This document shows positions 6,006-8,695 of a DNA stretch of 8,695 nucleotides, in pieces. Source of the stretch: CAYMRB01 sp964392615 (GTDB lineage: Bacteria; Planctomycetota; UBA8108); assembly GCA_964392615.1 (NCBI GenBank), contig CAYMRB010000425.1, forward strand, positions 1 through 8,695. Reading direction: 5' to 3'. The position numbers and the translations under genes were made by a program. Under the pieces are notes generated by a model. The model was not told the DNA's origin. It worked only from the letters and a program-made list of their open reading frames with translations, and made no database searches. The first letter of the stretch is position 1. Each line of letters begins with the position of its first letter.

Positions 6006-6713
6006 ATGAAAACGAACCACACTGCACGACTCGCCGGATTGATTCTCGGATGCGGCTCCCTCGTATCCTGCGCCACCACGGCCGACGACAGCTTCGTGCC
6101 GCTCTTCAACGGAAAGGACCTGACCGGCTGGACAGCCGCAAAGGAGAACCCGGATTCGTTCTTCGTCGAGGACGGCTCGCTGATCCTCAAGGGAGGCCGC
6201 AGCCACCTGTTCTACACGGGAGACGTGAACGCTGGTTCCTTCAAGGAGTTCGAGCTGAAGATGCAGGTGAAGACCCTGCAGAGCTCGAACAGCGGCGTCT
6301 ACATCCACACGAAGTACCAGGACACGGGCTGGCCGAACGCCGGGTACGAGTGCCAGGTCAACTCGACCCACAGGAATCCGACGAAGACCGGCAGTCTGTT
6401 CGGCGTCGTCAACCTCAACGTGCTCGAGCCGGGCCGGCAGCCTCCCAAGGTCGGCGCGAACACCCGGCTCGCCGCGCCACCCACCGCCGACGGCGAGTGG
6501 TTCGAGTACTGCATCGCGGTGAAGGGTCGCACGATCACGACGCGGGTGAACGGCGAGACGCTGCTGGAGTACGTCGAGCCGGAAGGCGGCCCCGGCCATC
6601 CGCAGTTCTCGGAGCGCAAGCTATCCGAGGGCACCTTCGCCCTCCAGGCTCACGACCCGAAGTGCGAGGTCCACTTCCGCGACATTCGAGTCAAGGTCCT
6701 GGACGGGAACTGA
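6006..6713 (+). CDS. DUF1080 (3-keto-disaccharide hydrolase-type) lipoprotein
   Basis: The 235-aa product carries a lipoprotein signal with lipobox LVSC and acceptor Cys22 (a second Cys16 in LILGC is a weaker option). The DUF1080 domain follows, opening with FVPLFNGKDLTGW (about 30-42), then the aromatic beta-rich body (SNSGVYIHTKYQD, YECQVNSTH) and the ending HFRDIRVKVL. Members have a concanavalin-like jelly-roll fold, and some hydrolyse 3-keto-glycosides. They are abundant in planctomycetes. The family length of about 200-230 residues fits. The frame stays open far upstream, opposite the SDR gene, but the signal peptide fixes the start near 6006; an ATG at 5997 would add three residues. 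No Shine-Dalgarno is visible. It is divergent from the SDR-sulfatase pair and convergent with the AKR gene, 12 nt away. Confidence 0.9.
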   Translation: MKTNHTARLAGLILGCGSLVSCATTADDSFVPLFNGKDLTGWTAAKENPDSFFVEDGSLILKGGRSHLFYTGDVNAGSFKEFELKMQVKTLQSSNSGVYIHTKYQDTGWPNAGYECQVNSTHRNPTKTGSLFGVVNLNVLEPGRQPPKVGANTRLAAPPTADGEWFEYCIAVKGRTITTRVNGETLLEYVEPEGGPGHPQFSERKLSEGTFALQAHDPKCEVHFRDIRVKVLDGN

Positions 6714-6725
6714 TCGCCCGCGCCG

Positions 6726-7673
6726 CTATCCGACGATCTTCTGCGCCGCGGCCGGATACTTGGCGAGCAGCCGCAGCGTCTCGTCCATCTGGTCCTTCGT
6801 CTCGGCGCCGAGCGTCATCGCGTCGAGGAGGCCGAGGTTCTGCGCGAAGCGCATGCACTCGTCCCGGCGATCCGCCAGCTGCCCCTCGCCGTAGATCTTC
6901 ATGCCGATCAGCGCCTTGCCGTTCTCCTTGGCGCGGCGCAGGACGGCGACGACCTCGTCGGTCGTTCCATCCATCTTCACGCCGTGAGGGTTGATCCGGG
7001 CGAGGATCACGTCGACCCAGGGCGACTCCGCCGCGACCTTCATCGCCTCCAGGTTGTGGCACGAGACCCCGACCGCCCGCACCTGCTTCTTCTCCTTCGC
7101 CTCGTCGAGAGCCTCCATGTAGCCCGCGAGCTCCTTCTCCCACTTCGGCGTGGTCATGCAGTGCAGGAGCACGATGTCGAGGTAGTCCGTCGAGATCTCG
7201 TGACGGAACCGCTCGAGCGTCACACGCGCCGTCCGGCGCTGGAAATCCACGCGTGTCTCAGCGGGAGGCTTGTCGAACCGCCACCAGAGCTTGGTGAGGA
7301 TCGCCACCTTCTCGCGGGGAATCGTCCGAAGCGCCTCGCGGAAGTAGACGTGCGTGCCGTAGAGATCCGCGAGATCGAAGAACGTCACGCCGCGCTCGTA
7401 GTCGTGCCGGAAGAGCGACACGATTTTCTCGAATCCCATGCGCGTGTGGTTCGACTGACGGCCTCCCCCTCGCATGCCGGTGCCCTGGCCGACGCGCGAC
7501 ATCGTGATGCCCGTCTTCCCGAGCGGCACCTGCGGTGGCCGCGGGATCGACTCGTCCACGTGCGTCGGCTCCGCGGCGCGGACTCCCGTGAAGCCCGCTC
7601 CGATTGCGACACCGGCCATCGCCGCGACGAACTCGCGACGCTCGATCCCCGCCCTGTCCTTCTTCTCGCTCAT
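6726..7673 (-). CDS. Aldo/keto reductase with twin-arginine signal
   Basis: The 315-aa product has an N-terminal Tat-type signal with Arg12-Arg13 (ERREFVAAMAG) followed by a hydrophobic segment to about residue 34. The AKR barrel follows. PLGKTGITMSRVGQGT (50-65) is the usual entry strand, and the catalytic tetrad is Asp100, Tyr105 (FFDLADLYG), Lys128 (LTKLWW) and His171 (VLLHCM). The reaction is NAD(P)H-dependent carbonyl or alcohol interconversion. The start at 7673 places RR at the proper distance; an in-frame ATG at 7742 would put 23 extra residues before the signal. A weak AGAGAAG lies upstream. An exported AKR would have to carry its cofactor through Tat. The next gene upstream on this strand is a molybdenum hydroxylase subunit, 142 nt away. 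Confidence 0.9.
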   Translation of the reverse strand: MSEKKDRAGIERREFVAAMAGVAIGAGFTGVRAAEPTHVDESIPRPPQVPLGKTGITMSRVGQGTGMRGGGRQSNHTRMGFEKIVSLFRHDYERGVTFFDLADLYGTHVYFREALRTIPREKVAILTKLWWRFDKPPAETRVDFQRRTARVTLERFRHEISTDYLDIVLLHCMTTPKWEKELAGYMEALDEAKEKKQVRAVGVSCHNLEAMKVAAESPWVDVILARINPHGVKMDGTTDEVVAVLRRAKENGKALIGMKIYGEGQLADRRDECMRFAQNLGLLDAMTLGAETKDQMDETLRLLAKYPAAAQKIVG

Positions 7674-7815
7674 GACGCTCTTCTCTCGCTCCGGGCCTGA
7701 CCTGAACTCTGACGGTTCATCGTACTCGAAGGACGTCTCCATGTCGCCGTCAGCAGCCCGTCAGCAGCCCGTCGCGGGTCAGCGGTGGGTCCTCCGGCTT
7801 CCTGGCTTCGACTCT
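7674..7815. other. Intergenic region with an 11-bp tandem repeat
   Basis: Between the AKR and the molybdenum enzyme gene, GTCAGCAGCCC occurs twice in tandem at 7749-7759 and 7760-7770, and the following bases (GTC) begin a third partial copy. No terminator or clear promoter was recognised. It could be an operator or replication slippage. Confidence 0.35.
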
Positions 7816-8695
7816 TCATCCACCCAATGGCAGGCGACGGCGCGGCACGCCGGTCGCGTCCAGCACCGCGTTGGCGATCGCCGCGGCCACGGGCACGGTC
7901 ACGGGCTCTCCGACGCCGACCGATGGGTTGTCGCGGCTGCCGACGAGAACCGTGTCGACCTCCGGCTGCTCGCCCATGCGCAGAATCGGGTATCGGCGGA
8001 AACTCGCGTTGCGCATCATCGACTCGTCGACCTCGACCGCTTCGCCGAGAGCATAACTCGTCGCCATCGTCACGCCGCCCTCCGCCTGGCGCCGCACGCC
8101 ATCGGGATTGACGACCTGGCCGCAGTCGACGGCGGTCGTGACCTTCTCGACTCGGATCGTCGCTCCTTCGTCTTCGACGCGCACCTGCGCGAGCGTCGCG
8201 ACGTACGTCTTCTCGCGGTAGAGACAACACGCCAGCCCGAACCCGCGACCGTCGCGTCGCGGGCGAACTCCGGGCTTCCATCCCGCTCGCGCCACGACGG
8301 CTTGCAACACGGCGGAGAGCCGCGGCATGGTGTCCCCCAATGCCCGCAGTCGGAACGTCAGCGGATCGACACCGACGGCGAACGCCAGCTCGTCCATGAA
8401 CGACTCGCGTGCAAACGCATGAATCGGACTGCCGAGTCCGCGGAACGACCCGGTCGGCACGCCCCCCGGAATCAGCCCGAACCGCGTGCGGTGGAAGTCG
8501 CTCGAGTAGAATGACACGATGTCTCGCGTGCTGCTGAATCGATTGCCGCTCGACGCCATCGCGTAGTCCCACGCCATGAGCCGGCCGTCGCGACTCACTC
8601 CCGCCTTCACCGACAGACACGCGGCCTGCCTGTAAAACGAATGCCTGAAGTCTTCCTCGCGGGTCCACACGACGCGCACGGGACGCCCGACCGCG
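7816..8695 (-). CDS. Xanthine dehydrogenase/aldehyde oxidase-family molybdopterin-binding subunit, C-terminal part
   Basis: About 292 residues of a larger protein (usually 700-780 aa) lie in the window; the N-terminal part is beyond the right edge. The frame is open to base 8695, where it begins AVGRPVRVVWTREEDF, a family signature. GSFRGLGSPIHAFARESFMDELA corresponds to the conserved GAxRAPG...ESxxDELA segment near the molybdopterin pocket. TAVDCGQVVNPDGVRRQAEGG is the next conserved block. GVGEP, with the catalytic Glu about 30 residues from the end, precedes PVAAAIANAV. The enzyme would hydroxylate aldehydes or N-heterocycles with a Mo-cytosine-dinucleotide or related cofactor, together with a small 2Fe-2S subunit not seen here. 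Isoquinoline 1-oxidoreductase beta-type and CoxL-like subunits belong to the same family, and which one this is cannot be told. Confidence 0.92.
   Translation of the reverse strand, partial: AVGRPVRVVWTREEDFRHSFYRQAACLSVKAGVSRDGRLMAWDYAMASSGNRFSSTRDIVSFYSSDFHRTRFGLIPGGVPTGSFRGLGSPIHAFARESFMDELAFAVGVDPLTFRLRALGDTMPRLSAVLQAVVARAGWKPGVRPRRDGRGFGLACCLYREKTYVATLAQVRVEDEGATIRVEKVTTAVDCGQVVNPDGVRRQAEGGVTMATSYALGEAVEVDESMMRNASFRRYPILRMGEQPEVDTVLVGSRDNPSVGVGEPVTVPVAAAIANAVLDATGVPRRRLPLGG

Noticed and set aside
7670..8668. Second minus-strand frame of 332 codons in the molybdenum enzyme region
   Set aside because: It is Arg/Gly-rich without motifs, while the neighbouring frame carries the family signatures.
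1..8695. CRISPR array, insertion sequence or attachment sites
   Set aside because: No regularly spaced direct repeats, transposase motifs or terminal inverted repeats were seen; the only tandem repeat is the 11-bp pair near 7749.

Overview
This GC-rich window looks chromosomal. It comes from an environmental bacterium whose gene content resembles Planctomycetota or a similar biomass-degrading lineage. The clues are a formylglycine-type sulfatase, a DUF1080 lipoprotein, a Tat-exported aldo/keto reductase, a molybdenum hydroxylase, and a small ECF-type sigma factor translationally coupled to a kinase-like protein. The lineage is inferred from these families, since no rRNA or ribosomal gene is present.

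The left part (1-2343) is the most unusual. On the minus strand, reading from about 2059 down to 161, there are four tRNA or tRNA-like genes: Tyr(GTA), a short-variable-loop RNA with anticodon CAG, Phe(GAA) and a degenerate Gly(TCC). A 428-aa protein gene follows on the same strand, 63 nt after the last tRNA. The protein has an alpha-helical, basic N-terminal part and a C-terminal von Willebrand factor A (vWA) segment, the layout of Ro60/Rsr (TROVE) RNA-binding proteins. Bacterial Ro proteins are known to bind Y RNAs, some with tRNA-like modules, so a tRNA array feeding directly into a Ro-like gene suggests a compact RNA-protein module. The vWA domain stops early, before the third MIDAS loop.

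Divergent from this, across a 284-nt spacer, a plus-strand pair (2344-3659) encodes a short sigma-70/ECF-like factor and a protein with only the C-lobe of a Ser/Thr kinase. The second protein lacks its N-lobe and catalytic Asp. The two genes overlap by ATGA.

The right part (3666-8695) is a catabolic and secreted-enzyme region. SDR and sulfatase form a minus-strand pair. A divergent DUF1080 lipoprotein is on the plus strand. A Tat-signal aldo/keto reductase and the C-terminal part of a xanthine-dehydrogenase-family molybdopterin subunit, which runs off the right edge, are on the minus strand. These fit breakdown or oxidation of sulfated or modified carbohydrates and small aldehydes or heterocycles, but no single pathway can be fixed from the window.
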